Assembly: GCA_965226245.1 (NCBI GenBank)
Contig: CBDDCL010000015.1
Coordinates: forward strand, 2,356,001 to 2,420,000
DNA from: CBDCYS01 sp965226245
GTDB taxonomy: Bacteria; Acidobacteriota; Terriglobia; Bryobacterales; UBA6623
Reading direction: 5' to 3'
Length of the DNA: 64,000 bases
The notes beneath the pieces were generated by a model. It searched no databases. It was not told the origin of the DNA and saw nothing but the letters and a program-made list of their open reading frames with translations. This document shows, one piece after another, positions 16,833 to 26,772 of the stretch. How positions within the stretch are numbered: the stretch's first letter is position 1; every line of letters starts with the position of its first letter. Position numbers and translations under genes: made by a program.

Positions 16833-19643
16833 TTAGTCCTGCTCGCGGCCGCGGAACTCGGCGAACCAGTTTTGCACCACGCGGATCGACGGCTCGGGGG
16901 CGTCCCCGCCGTCTCCCACCGGCTCGGCCAAGATGAACCGCTGCCCGTCGGCCGAAACGTCGTAAGGGTCGTTCATGGTTCCTGGTCTCAAACCCGGATG
17001 CTCGAACAGGCGGGTTGCCGAGCCTGCCGAAAAGCTCGAACCGCTCGATACCGAAACGGCGACCAAGGTCTGCCCCTCGACATAGAACAGCTCTTTGCCG
17101 TCCCGGCTCCAGCGCACTTTCGTCCCGCCGTTGCTGGACACCGTTACCTTGCGGCCGCCCTCGGGAAAGGGTTGTACATAGACTTCGTCTTGACCCGACT
17201 CGTTCGACACGTAGGCGACATAGCGGCTGTCGGGTGACAATCTTGCCCAGTACTGGCTTAAGGGTGACTGCAAAAAGGGGTGGGGCTCCCAGCCGCCGCC
17301 GTCCTCGTTGCGCTCCAGGTACCATAGGTCAGGCCCGGTTTCCGGATCGTTCGCGGTGTAGAGGATATACTTCCCATCGCGGGACCAGTCGGATACGTAC
17401 TCACGGTGCGGCGTGCCAGCCAGCACCTTCTCCTCTCCGCTGCCATCCGCCTGATGAAGGAAGATGTCAAAGTTGCCCGCCCGATCGGAAGTGAACGCCA
17501 CCTCGTCTCCGGCAGGCGACCAAACCGGCCAGTCATCTCTCTCCGGGACGCTGGTCAAGCGACTCCTCACGCCGCGGGCAATGTCGTATACCCACACATC
17601 CGTATTCGAGCCCTCCGTTGCCGTCACAGCCACGAGGCTTCCATCCGGGGAGAGCTCGGGGAAACTGATCGCGTCCTGGGCTTGGCCGATCACTCCCGTT
17701 TTCTCGCCATGACGGTCGAGCCAAACCAGTTGCTGCTGCCCGAAGCCGGTCCCGTCGAGGTAAACCAGCGTTTGATCGGCCGCAACCGTGGGGCCGCGGC
17801 TGTTCTCGGAGATGGGGAAGGCCTCACCGGCGGCCCTCAAGGTGTCCAGAGAAAAAGGCAGAGCCCAAAGATCGTGTGTTGCTTGGGCGGATTGGTAGAC
17901 AAGATGGCCGCTGGCCGAATAGAACGGAAATGCGCCGGGTCCCAGAAGCTCTCTCTGCCCCGTCTCGACGTTCTGAACCATCATGGACTGCTCGGTAGGA
18001 GATCCGAACGTGAACACCAGGACTCGGGCCCCGGCTTCAGAGGGCAGGAAATGCGACCAGCTTATCGTCCCCGTGGGCCCTCCCGAAGCCCCCCCGGACT
18101 CCTCGGGCGAGATCAGCAGGTTGGGAGTTCCTCCACGGGCGGGAACTTCATAGAGGCTGTGAGCAGCGCCTGGGTCACCTGAGACGAAGACGATCACCTC
18201 GCCGTCAGGGCTCCAAGTCCCCCCGTGGAAATGAAGGGCGGGAAGTTGGCAAAGCCGGCTGGGCAGACCTCCCTGAACCGGCACCTTCTTGACCTCTCCA
18301 CCGGCGGCAAACCCGATGAAGTCACTGTCCGGTGACCAGAACGGACCCGATGCCCCTTCAGTACCTTCGATCGCCCGCGGCTGTCGCTGATCGAGATCTT
18401 GGACCCACAGTTTTCCCTGCGCGTTCGCGGCCGTAAAGGCGATGTGCCTTCCGTTGGGGGAGATGGCGACATCGGTATCCCCAGCCACGGCGCGGATGCC
18501 CACGCCCACTGCCGGCGTAAAGGCAAAACGGCGCAAGGGCGCTTCGGGAGGGGTCTCGCCAAAATGGACGAATGCAAGGGCCAGTGCCACTAAAGTGCTG
18601 ATGGCGAACAGAGCCTGCAGCATGCGGTGCTTCCGCTTTGGGACCATCTCCCCAGACGCGGCCACCGGAGCCGCTGTCTGTTGCGAGGCAAGGCCCGGTT
18701 GTGCGCCGACTGCTGCCGAGCCTTGTAGGGGCGCAGCGTGCTGCGCCCCAGCCTCAACTGCATGAGGCGGTGCGGGCACAGCACGCTGTGCCCCTACGCC
18801 AGTCCGCAAAACCGTCGATCCGCCCGACTTCAACTTCTCGGCCAGAGTCCGCAGGTCGAGCATCATGTCCTCGGCGTGGTTGTAGCGGTCTTCGCGGTCT
18901 TTCGCCAGACATTTGCCGACGATCCACTCCAGCTCCATCGGCACACCCGTTCGCACGCCCGTCAGCGGTTCCGGCTCCTGGTTGACGATCTCGTAGACCA
19001 GCGCCTGATCGTAGAGTCCCTGAAAAGGCCGCTGTCCGCGGACCATCTCGTAGGTCACGCAGCCCAGCGCCCACAGGTCGGTGCGATAGTCCACCTCCAT
19101 CCCTTGGGCTTGCTCGGGCGACATGTAGGCCACCGTGCCGACCGTCGTGCCGAGCTTGGTCAGCTTGGAGCCTTCGGTCAGCAGCGCCAGGCCGAAGTCG
19201 AGAATTTTCACCCGGCCCTCGGGAGTCACGAGCAAATTGCCCGGCTTGATGTCGCGGTGCACGACTCCCTTGGCATGAGCGGCGGCAAGGCCGTCGGCAA
19301 CTTGACGGGCGAAGCCCAGAGCTTCCTTCAGCGACAAGGGACCGCGTTCAATCTTGGGGTCGAGGCTCTCGCCCTCGATGAACTCCATGACGAGGAAGGT
19401 CTGGCCGCCCTCCTCGCTGATTTCATAGACGGTGCAAATGTTGGGATGACTGAGCCCGGCGGCGGCCTTTGCTTCTCTGTGGAAACGCTTGCGGGCCTCT
19501 TCGTCTTCGAGCAGATGCGGCGCCAGGAACTTGAGTGCAACCGTGCGTTCGAGCTTGGTGTCCTCGGCCTTGTAGACGATACCCATGCCGCCCCGGCCGA
19601 GTTCGGCGGTGACGCGGTAGTGGGAGATCGTTTGGCCGATCAT
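16833..19643 (-). CDS. Membrane serine/threonine protein kinase with C-terminal TolB/WD40-like repeats
   Basis: 936 residues from MIGQTISHYRV. This ATG has AAGGG six bases upstream; an ATG six codons earlier lacks one. The kinase domain is complete: glycine loop GRGGMG, Lys38 in VALKF, catalytic HRD at about 129-131 (VVHRDIKPGNLL), DFG near 149 and SPEQ. A proline/alanine linker leads to one membrane helix (LFAISTLVALALAFVHFG). About 550 residues of PD40/TolB propeller repeats follow (VAISPNGRHIAFTA, PVWSPAGDEVAFTSDRAGNF, ARLSPDSRYVAYVSNESGQD). Acidobacteria carry many such receptors. The extracytoplasmic propeller presumably senses a ligand. Confidence 0.93.
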   Translation of the reverse strand: MIGQTISHYRVTAELGRGGMGIVYKAEDTKLERTVALKFLAPHLLEDEEARKRFHREAKAAAGLSHPNICTVYEISEEGGQTFLVMEFIEGESLDPKIERGPLSLKEALGFARQVADGLAAAHAKGVVHRDIKPGNLLVTPEGRVKILDFGLALLTEGSKLTKLGTTVGTVAYMSPEQAQGMEVDYRTDLWALGCVTYEMVRGQRPFQGLYDQALVYEIVNQEPEPLTGVRTGVPMELEWIVGKCLAKDREDRYNHAEDMMLDLRTLAEKLKSGGSTVLRTGVGAQRAVPAPPHAVEAGAQHAAPLQGSAAVGAQPGLASQQTAAPVAASGEMVPKRKHRMLQALFAISTLVALALAFVHFGETPPEAPLRRFAFTPAVGVGIRAVAGDTDVAISPNGRHIAFTAANAQGKLWVQDLDQRQPRAIEGTEGASGPFWSPDSDFIGFAAGGEVKKVPVQGGLPSRLCQLPALHFHGGTWSPDGEVIVFVSGDPGAAHSLYEVPARGGTPNLLISPEESGGASGGPTGTISWSHFLPSEAGARVLVFTFGSPTEQSMMVQNVETGQRELLGPGAFPFYSASGHLVYQSAQATHDLWALPFSLDTLRAAGEAFPISENSRGPTVAADQTLVYLDGTGFGQQQLVWLDRHGEKTGVIGQAQDAISFPELSPDGSLVAVTATEGSNTDVWVYDIARGVRSRLTSVPERDDWPVWSPAGDEVAFTSDRAGNFDIFLHQADGSGEEKVLAGTPHREYVSDWSRDGKYILYTANDPETGPDLWYLERNEDGGGWEPHPFLQSPLSQYWARLSPDSRYVAYVSNESGQDEVYVQPFPEGGRKVTVSSNGGTKVRWSRDGKELFYVEGQTLVAVSVSSGSSFSAGSATRLFEHPGLRPGTMNDPYDVSADGQRFILAEPVGDGGDAPEPSIRVVQNWFAEFRGREQD

Positions 19644-19721
19644 GTCGGACCCTTGAGGCATGAGGAAATTGTACTGCTAATGCGGACGAGCCGCAACCGA
19701 AGAGGGGAGCGTGGCATAACA

Positions 19722-19845
19722 GTGGCTGATCGCTAACTAGCGGAAACCGCTTGCTGACGCGCGCGGCTCCGGGCAGTGGCGGATCGCGGGCTAGCGGAAA
19801 CCGCTTGCTGACGCGCGCGGCTCCCAACACTGGCTGATCGCGGGG
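19722..19845. repeat. Tandem direct repeat, 54-bp period
   Basis: CTAGCGGAAACCGCTTGCTG followed by ACGCGCGCGGCTCC occurs at 19737-19770 and again at 19791-19824, with related flanks (AGTGGCTGATCGC, CAGTGGCGGATCGCG, ACTGGCTGATCGCG). It lies between the divergent kinase and recX starts. Confidence 0.85.
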
Positions 19846-19867
19846 GAATGGCGGTACAATCGCTTGC

Positions 19868-20422
19868 GTGGCGGTGCGTGAGCCGAAACGGTTGGCGGCG
19901 GGGGCGCTTTATGAGTATGCCTTGCGGGCGCTGGCGCGGCGGTCGCTGACCCTCAGCGAGTTGCGGTCGCGGCTGGCGCGGCGGGCGGCTCGGGAATCTT
20001 CTGTCGACGAAGTCATCGAGCGGCTGCGTTCGGCCGGATACATCGACGACGAGCGTCTGGCGGAATCCTACGCATTTTTCCGGCGCGAGTACGAGGGCTT
20101 CGGGCAGCAGCGGGTCTTGCGGGAGTTGCGCAAGCGCGGCGTTGACTCGGAGCTGGCCGAGCAGACGGTCTCCAGCAGTTACGCGGATGCAGATGAGGCG
20201 TCGCTGATTCGGCGGCGCCTGCAGCGCAAGCTCGGGGAGAACTATCAGGAACATCCGATCGAGGACCCCAAGAAGGTCCTGTCGCTTTACCGTGCGCTCG
20301 TCCGGGCTGGTTTTTGCTCTGATAAAATCGTGGAAGCACTGCAACAAATCTCCCCGGCGAGCGACTGGCTGGAAGCCGTCGCCCAGCACCAGGACGATTC
20401 AGAGCAAGAGGTTTTCGATTGA
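19868..20422 (+). CDS. recX: Regulatory protein RecX
   Basis: 184 residues from a GTG. It has the three-helix RecX repeat pattern: YALRALARRSLTLSELRSRL, IERLRSAGYIDDERLAESYA, FGQQRVLRELRKRGVDSELA. RecX binds RecA filaments and modulates recombination. It is usually next to recA, but here it overlaps alaS by four bases (TTGA), implying translational coupling. The recX-alaS order is known from other bacteria, where recA precedes both. Here a kinase gene and a tandem repeat occupy the upstream position. Confidence 0.88.
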   Translation: MAVREPKRLAAGALYEYALRALARRSLTLSELRSRLARRAARESSVDEVIERLRSAGYIDDERLAESYAFFRREYEGFGQQRVLRELRKRGVDSELAEQTVSSSYADADEASLIRRRLQRKLGENYQEHPIEDPKKVLSLYRALVRAGFCSDKIVEALQQISPASDWLEAVAQHQDDSEQEVFD

Positions 20423-23061
20423 CGGGCCACGAAATCAGGGAGCAGTTTCTTCGCTACTTTGAGTCCCGCGGTCACCGCATCGTGGGGAGTTCTTCGCTGG
20501 TTCCGGCCAATGACGCGACCTTGCTGTTCGCCAACGCCGGCATGAACCAGTTCAAGGAGACGTTCCTGGGGCTGGAGAAACGGGATTACAACCGCGCGAC
20601 TTCTTCTCAGAAATGCGTGCGGGCCGGGGGCAAGCACAACGATCTGGAAAACGTCGGCCGGACGCGCCGCCACCACACGTTCTTCGAGATGCTGGGGAAC
20701 TTTTCGTTTGGCGAGTACTTCAAGAAGGAAGCGATCGAGTTTGCTTGGGAGCTGGTGACCGAAGTTTACGGGCTGCCGAAAGACCGGCTCTACGCCACGG
20801 TTTATGAGGAGGATGACGAGGCCGAGGAGCTATGGAGAAAAGTCACCGACATCGGGGCGGACCGTATTTTCCGTTGCGGGTCCAAGGACAACTTCTGGCA
20901 GATGGGGGATACCGGACCGTGCGGGCCTTGCTCGGAGATTTTTTACGATTATGGTCCCGAGGGTCTGGAGCCGGGTGAGCCCGACGAGGCTTTCCCGAGC
21001 GAAGTCAGCCGTTACGTCGAAATATGGAACCTGGTTTTCATGCAGTTTGACCGGGATGGGGAGGGCAACCTGACACCGCTGCCGAAGCCTTCGATTGACA
21101 CAGGGATGGGGCTGGAGCGCGTGGCGGCGGTTCTGCAGGGCAAGCTCAGCAGCTTTGAAACCGACTTGATTCGGCCCATCATCAATCGCGCGGCCGAGAG
21201 CCTGGGCAAGGGCGTCGCCTATGGCGCGGATCCGAAGATCGACACGACCTTGCGCATCATTGCCGACCATAGCCGGGCGGCGACGTTTCTGGTTCACGAC
21301 GGCGTGCTGCCGTCCAACGAAGGACGCGGCTACGTGCTGCGAAAGATCATCCGGCGGGCGCTGCGGCATGCGCGGCTGGCTGGGCGCGACCGGCCTTTCC
21401 TTTACGAGATGACCGGGTTTGTCGCCGAGCTGATGAAGCCGGGATACCCGCAGGTGCTGGATTCGGTTCAGCGCATCGCCCGCATCATCAAGGAGGAAGA
21501 ATCACGCTATCAGAGCAACTTCGCGCTGGCCGAGAGAATGTTCGAGTCGTCGGTGGAGAAACTCGACGGGAGCGTGATCCCTGGGGAGGTCTCCTTCAAG
21601 CTTTACGACACATTCGGCCTCTCAACAGACGAACAGGAAGAACTGGCACGCGAACGCAGTCTAACAATTGACGCCCAGGGCTTCTCCGCCGCGATGGAAA
21701 AGCAGCGGGCTCGGGCCCGGGCAAGCTGGAAGGGTGGAGACGCGGCGGCCGCGGCTCCGATCTACCACAGGCTGCTGCAGCAGGGCCGCACCAAGTTCGA
21801 GGGTTATGCCGCTCTGGAGTTGGAGCGGTGCAAGGTCGTTGCGCTCCTCGTGGATGACCAAGCGGTGGAGGAGATCGCCGCGGGGACCGCAGCCGGCGTC
21901 GTTCTCGACCGCACGCCGTTTTACGCCGAGGCCGGCGGGCAGGTCGGCGATCAGGGCGTGATGCTGCGCGGGGCCGAAACGGTGGCTCGGGTCGAGGACG
22001 TGTATGCTCCCGTGAAGGGGCTTTCGGTACACAAGGTCGTCAGTTCGGCAGCGTTGAAGAGAGGAGACGAACTGAGCTGCCGCGTGCACGCGGGGCGGCG
22101 GCGCTCGACGGTGCGTAACCATACGGCGACGCATTTGCTGCACGCCGCTTTGCGCCAGACACTGGGCACGCACGTCAAGCAGGCCGGCAGCGTGGTGGAC
22201 CCCGGCAGGCTGCGGTTCGACGTAACCCACTACGCGACGATCGACGCGGCGGAACTCGAAGAGGTCGAAAGAATCGTCAACGAGCATATCCTGCTCAACA
22301 CCGCCGTCACGACCGACGTGATGGGAATCGATGAAGCTTTGCAAACCGGGGCCATGGCGCTATTCGGTGAAAAGTACGGCGAGCAGGTGCGGGTTGTGAA
22401 GGTGCCCGGTTTCAGTACGGAGCTTTGCGGCGGCACCCACGTCAGCCGCACCGGCGACATCGGCGTCTTCAAGATCACCTCTGAAAGCAGTATCTCGGCG
22501 GGCGTGCGGCGGCTGGAAGCGATCACTGGCTCAGGGGCGTACGAACAATACAAAGCGGCGGTGGAGCAGATTCATCGCATCGCGGCGGTGGTTCGCGTAT
22601 CGGAGCCGGACTTGCTGGAAGGCGTTGAGCGGCTGGCCGCCGAGCGGCGGGAACTCGAGCGGACAGTCGAGCAGCTCAAGGCCAAGCTGGCGCAGGGCAG
22701 CGTCGGCTCGCTGGTCGAGAATGCGCGCGTCGTAAAAGGCGTCAAGGTGATCGCGGCCAAGATCGACGGCCTCGACCGCAAGCAGATGCGGGCGCTGGCG
22801 GATGCGCTTCGCAACAAGATTCAGTCGGGAGTGGTCGTGCTGGGCGCCGCGAAAGACGGCCATGTTGCGCTCATCTCGGCGGTGACGAAAGACCTGGCGG
22901 GGAAGCGGATTCATGCCGGCAAGCTGGTGGGTGCGGTCGCCGAGACGGTTGGCGGCAGGGGCGGCGGGCGTCCGGATATGGCGGAAGCGGGCGGCAGTGA
23001 CGGGGCGGCGCTGGCGGCGGCTTTGGATCAGGTGTACGGGCTGGTCGAAGAGATGGCCTGA
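20419..23061 (+). CDS. alaS: Alanine-tRNA ligase
   Basis: 880 residues, normal length. Class II synthetase motifs: RYFESRGHRIVGSSSLVPAN, then TSSQKCVRAGGKHNDLENVG (motif 2 region) and DTGMGLERVAAVLQG (motif 3). The editing domain has both zinc-binding signatures (HTATHLLHAALRQ, CGGTHVSRTGDIG). The C-Ala domain ends with the glycine-rich GGRGGGRPDMAEAGG. It charges tRNA-Ala and clears mischarged Ser/Gly. The start is TTG overlapping recX, so it should be in the same transcript. Confidence 0.96.
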   Translation: MTGHEIREQFLRYFESRGHRIVGSSSLVPANDATLLFANAGMNQFKETFLGLEKRDYNRATSSQKCVRAGGKHNDLENVGRTRRHHTFFEMLGNFSFGEYFKKEAIEFAWELVTEVYGLPKDRLYATVYEEDDEAEELWRKVTDIGADRIFRCGSKDNFWQMGDTGPCGPCSEIFYDYGPEGLEPGEPDEAFPSEVSRYVEIWNLVFMQFDRDGEGNLTPLPKPSIDTGMGLERVAAVLQGKLSSFETDLIRPIINRAAESLGKGVAYGADPKIDTTLRIIADHSRAATFLVHDGVLPSNEGRGYVLRKIIRRALRHARLAGRDRPFLYEMTGFVAELMKPGYPQVLDSVQRIARIIKEEESRYQSNFALAERMFESSVEKLDGSVIPGEVSFKLYDTFGLSTDEQEELARERSLTIDAQGFSAAMEKQRARARASWKGGDAAAAAPIYHRLLQQGRTKFEGYAALELERCKVVALLVDDQAVEEIAAGTAAGVVLDRTPFYAEAGGQVGDQGVMLRGAETVARVEDVYAPVKGLSVHKVVSSAALKRGDELSCRVHAGRRRSTVRNHTATHLLHAALRQTLGTHVKQAGSVVDPGRLRFDVTHYATIDAAELEEVERIVNEHILLNTAVTTDVMGIDEALQTGAMALFGEKYGEQVRVVKVPGFSTELCGGTHVSRTGDIGVFKITSESSISAGVRRLEAITGSGAYEQYKAAVEQIHRIAAVVRVSEPDLLEGVERLAAERRELERTVEQLKAKLAQGSVGSLVENARVVKGVKVIAAKIDGLDRKQMRALADALRNKIQSGVVVLGAAKDGHVALISAVTKDLAGKRIHAGKLVGAVAETVGGRGGGRPDMAEAGGSDGAALAAALDQVYGLVEEMA

Positions 23062-23201
23062 CGGGCGGGAACTGCTGACCCAGGGTTCCTCGTTGGGGCT
23101 GTGGCGCAAGCTCTCAGCTTGCCGCGTCGAGACTCATCTCGACGCTCGGCGAACCCGCCGAAAACGCCTCTCTCAACTAGAAATGCGGGCTAGACTAAAA
23201 C

Positions 23202-24443
23202 GTGCCTCGAATCGAACCATACGACGAAACCGGCAATCGTGAGCGCGTCGCCAAGCTGCGTGACTCTGGGGTAGACGTGTGGGGTCCCCAGCGTGTTTAC
23301 GTCTCTTCGGATGTGAAGCTCGAAAATATCGAGGCGGGGGTGGCGATTCATCACGCGACTCTTGCCGGCGGCGAGTTGCGCATCGGGCGCGGGACCCGCA
23401 TCGGCGCATCGGGACACGCGCTCGTATCGGATTGCCAAATCGGCCGCGACGTCGAGCTGGGAGCGGGGTCTTACGAGGGGGCGACGATTCTCGACCGGGC
23501 GCGGGTGCGTGGCTACGCGGAGTTGCGGCCGGGGACGTTGCTGGAAGAGCAGGTCGATGCCGCTCATAGCGTCGCGTTCAAGAACACGGTCCTGACGGCG
23601 AATGTCGTCACGGGATCGCTGATCAACTACTGCGATGTCTTCATGAGCGGCGGCACATCGCGGACAAACCACAGCGAGGTTGGGTCGGGAGTGGTCCACT
23701 TCAACTTCGATCCGCGAGGTGACAAGTGGACGAGCTTGATCGGAGACGTGCGCGGCGTCTTGTTGCGATCAACCCCGGTTTTCGTGGGCGGGCAGTGCGG
23801 ACTGGTCGCGCCCGTACAGGTTGACTTTGGCGCGGTGCTGGCGGCGGGGTCGGTGATTCGCGGCGACGTTGGGCCCGAGAGAGTTCACTTCGAAGCGGCC
23901 GAAAATGGAGTCATCGAAAATTTCGATCTCGAGATCTACACGGGTTTGAAACGGAAGTTTCTGACGACGGCGAAGGTCGTTGGGAACCTGTGGGCGCTGG
24001 ATTGCTGGTATGGGCAGGTTCGCTTGGCATTCGCCGCTGATTATCAGAAGCCGCTGTATCAAGCGGCCCGCGGACAATTGACGGTGCATATCTCCGAGCG
24101 GGTGCGGCGTCTGATGAAGATCATCGACAAGCTCGCGCGATCCATCGAAAAGTCATCACGAACAGACGACGGCCGCCTGAAGGCCCTCCACGACGAGCAC
24201 CAGATGCTTATCGATCAGCGGCGGCGGATCGAGAACCTCTTGACCGCAAGGCCGGAGCCCCCCGAGCTGCCGAGAACATTTCTCGATGCCTGCGAGGCGG
24301 GACGTGCGGACGGCAGCCACCTGGAAGCGGTGCGAAAGGTGGACGACGCTGCCGCATCGGCGGCGGAGAGTTGGTTGCTGTCTGTTGCAACGGGCCCCTA
24401 CGCCGAGATGAAAAGATTGTTTGATTCCGCCGGCGTGAAATAG
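23202..24443 (+). CDS. Left-handed beta-helix (hexapeptide) protein, GlmU C-terminal-like / DUF4954-like
   Basis: 413 residues from a GTG. The central part is a left-handed beta-helix of hexapeptide repeats (VYVSSDVKLENIEAGVAIHH, GRGTRIGASGHALVSDCQIG, DVELGAGSYEGATILDRARV). A GlmU-like segment follows: NTVLTANVVTGSLINYCDVF, then MSGGTSRTNHSEVGSGVVHF with NFDPRGDKWTSLIGD. The N-terminal nucleotidyltransferase of GlmU is absent. The C-terminal 130 residues form a charged helical extension (RVRRLMKIIDKLARSIEKSS). It may be a sugar-nucleotide acyltransferase or binding protein. The activity is unproven from sequence. Confidence 0.7.
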   Translation: MPRIEPYDETGNRERVAKLRDSGVDVWGPQRVYVSSDVKLENIEAGVAIHHATLAGGELRIGRGTRIGASGHALVSDCQIGRDVELGAGSYEGATILDRARVRGYAELRPGTLLEEQVDAAHSVAFKNTVLTANVVTGSLINYCDVFMSGGTSRTNHSEVGSGVVHFNFDPRGDKWTSLIGDVRGVLLRSTPVFVGGQCGLVAPVQVDFGAVLAAGSVIRGDVGPERVHFEAAENGVIENFDLEIYTGLKRKFLTTAKVVGNLWALDCWYGQVRLAFAADYQKPLYQAARGQLTVHISERVRRLMKIIDKLARSIEKSSRTDDGRLKALHDEHQMLIDQRRRIENLLTARPEPPELPRTFLDACEAGRADGSHLEAVRKVDDAAASAAESWLLSVATGPYAEMKRLFDSAGVK

Positions 24444-25721
24444 CTTTCTGCCAGCGCGGGCGAATTTTCCCAAATCCTCAAGACCCCGTTCACCGGTCAC
24501 CGATAATAAAAAAGCCCTTACGGCCTATGTCTTCAAACACTTACAACCAGTCCGCACGGCCGGACGAGCCGAAAACTCGAACTCCATCTGCTAAGCTGCG
24601 AGTGAAAACCGGTAAGGAACAGATCACCGGACCAACGCGACGGTTTCCAGGCCTGAACAGTTTCGAGTTGCTCTCCGCATTGTGGTCACCCCCCCCGCGA
24701 ATGGCTTCTTCTCAAGGGCCGGCTTCGGCCCAGTAGGGACCGGCTCTCAGCCCGGTCCATGCGAACCAACAACCGGGAAGAAGACCGTCCGCTCGCAGCC
24801 GCTTTTGCGCTCCCGTTGGGGGCGGCTGTCGAGGTAACACCAACGGGGGCAGAGGGGCCCCTCACAAATGAAACCAGCAAACAACACGGCCCAACCCGAA
24901 CGGGCAACGAACACAACGAGTTTGGATCTCTGTCCTGCCGATGTGGCGCACGCATTCCTGCGTGCCGTGTCGCCATTCGTGGCGACATGTCCCGGCATCA
25001 AGCCCCGAGTCACCTCCACCCAGCAAGCAAAGATCAAGAGTCCCAAACGCCCCCCCGCTCGGTCCTGGTCAGCGGCGCCAAGACAACCAAATCCGCACGG
25101 AAACCCCGCCTTTCTGACACGTTTTTGCCAACCTCCCGCCCGTCCGCCTCAAAAAACATCATTGAAAGCAAAGACACTATACGTTGACGCCGATCACCAG
25201 CCCCCGAAACCGCCCTAATCGCCCGATATATCTGCCGAAACCTGACATTCTCTGACATTTCATAAAGAAACGTTATGCTCCATCGCGCAACTTCTTTTAT
25301 TCCAACCGATTAGCGCGGCCATGATCGAGCCCCCTGGACGCCCGAGTGTCATACGGCGCTTCGCCAATTTTTCGCCCAGGGACGGCACACTCGCGGTTCC
25401 ACCTGCCGGCTCCACCGTGGCCCAGTATTAGGGTGCGTTTCGGTCGGTGTGCTCGAGGTCCGGGCGTTCGAGAGAAGCCCGTTGAAACGGGCTAAGGAAC
25501 TTGTCGGCAGACTCTGTGCAACCGGCCCTAAAAGGACCGGCTTCGGGAACAAAGCCACGTGACCGTGGCTGAGGCAGCGGGCCAGCAGCCACTGAAATGT
25601 AGAAACTCCAGAGCGCGGACTTCCGTCCGCGCCTCTGTCCGGCCGTTTGAAGATTTTCTGCTTTTGATGCAATCGTTGACAGCCGAAATGCTACACTCGA
25701 TCCGCAATAAGGAGAAAAACC
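24444..25721. other. 1.3-kb intergenic region with repeats
   Basis: No supported gene. Recognisable items: a stretch at about 24940-24990 (GTGGCGCACGCATTCCTGCG) that is an inverted relative of 16732-16770; the palindrome AGCCCGTTGAAACGGGCT at 25476-25493; the palindrome AGCCACGTGACCGTGGCT at 25553-25570; and a REP-like hairpin at 25613-25661. Confidence 0.55.
25613..25661 (+). repeat. REP-like hairpin repeat, copy 2
   Basis: Identical stem-loop to copy 1 (GCGCGGAC TTCC GTCCGCGC) followed by CTCTGTCCGGCCGTTTGAAG and ATTTTCTG. Confidence 0.8.
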
Positions 25722-26578
25722 ATGATTAAGGCGCTGCTTCGCCAAAATGACGGACTGGCAAGTGGCCGGATTTGGCTCGGCAGTGTTGTGAAGAACGTTC
25801 AGCTTGGCCTGATCCAAGCAGGCCATCCCATGACCGCTGACGGAAAATGCGGGCCAGGTACCGCCAATGCGGTCAAGGCGTTTCAACGGAATCACGGTGT
25901 CGCCGAGACCGCTAGGGTCGACCGTTCCACCTGGTCCGCGCTCGAAGATGACCTGGAAGCCGCCACCGGCGCCGAGGCTGCGCGAGTGGCGCAAATTCTC
26001 GACCGGTTCAAGGGAGAACTGGACTGGGTCCACGAGAAAGAAGGGCATCGCGGAAAACCCTATTGGCCTGGAGGAGAATCCGGGGTCACGCTCGATCCCG
26101 GCGTAGACTTGGGCCACGCCTCGCCCGGCCTAATTGAACAACTCTTTGGGTCCATTGTGGATAGCTCGCGGATGGAGGCCCTGCGAGGGGTCTTCGGTAT
26201 TCAAGGCGAAAGCGCAAGAGCCGCACTCAACGCCTCGCCGGTCATCCAAGGATTCGCATCAGCTCGGATCAGGCGCTCGAAGTGATGCCGCACGCGGCGA
26301 AGACCTACTGGGACAGTATTCGGCGCCGATTCGATTCGCTGGTTCGTGAAGACACGCCTCCCTCCGTTCAAACCGTACTGTTGTCGCTGGCTTACAATCG
26401 TGGCGCGGGTAACTCGGCGCTGGATGTGCTCGAGCAGCCGCTGGAGACGAAGCAATGGAGTGAAGCCGCCCGCGCGATCGGGGCGATGCAGCAAGACCAC
26501 GATCTCGAAGGAATACGGACCCGCCGGCAACAGGAGGGCTTGCTAGTCGAAGCCGAGCTCGAATTCCTGGCATCGTGA
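25722..26578 (+). pseudogene. Peptidoglycan-binding / pesticin-like lysozyme, frameshifted
   Basis: It starts with a strong ribosome binding site (AAGGAGAAAAACC then ATG). Residues about 15-75 form a PG_binding_1 domain (KNVQLGLIQAGHPMTADGKC, GPGTANAVKAFQRNHGV). A pesticin-like glycoside hydrolase begins at WVHEKEGHRGKPYWPGGESG (catalytic Glu of H-E-K-E-G; SGVTLDPGVDLGH). The frame breaks near 26260: the zero frame ends IRRSK, while the next frame continues ISSDQALEVMPHAAKTYWDS and runs to AELEFLAS at 26578 without a stop. Adding one base near 26258-26262 would restore a protein of about 285 residues. It could be real decay or a sequencing error. Confidence 0.75.
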
Positions 26579-26772
26579 CTCCCTTCCTGTTGGGTTGTCA
26601 TTAGGATCGCTGAGAGGCCGCTCCCCCTTGGTGCGGGCGCTTCAGCCAAAAACTTGACTTCGTTTGGCTCAGTCTTGTCATAAACTCCACTCAAGTGGTC
26701 TGGGATCCCGCTTCTGGCTCGAAGCGTAAATCGATCTCAGGGTTCGGCCTATTTTCAAAGCAGAAACGCCGG

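Noticed and set aside
24868..25218. 116-codon frame beginning MKPANNTAQPERATN
   Set aside because: It runs through dispersed repeat sequence (GTGGCGCACGC...) and has repeat-derived composition.
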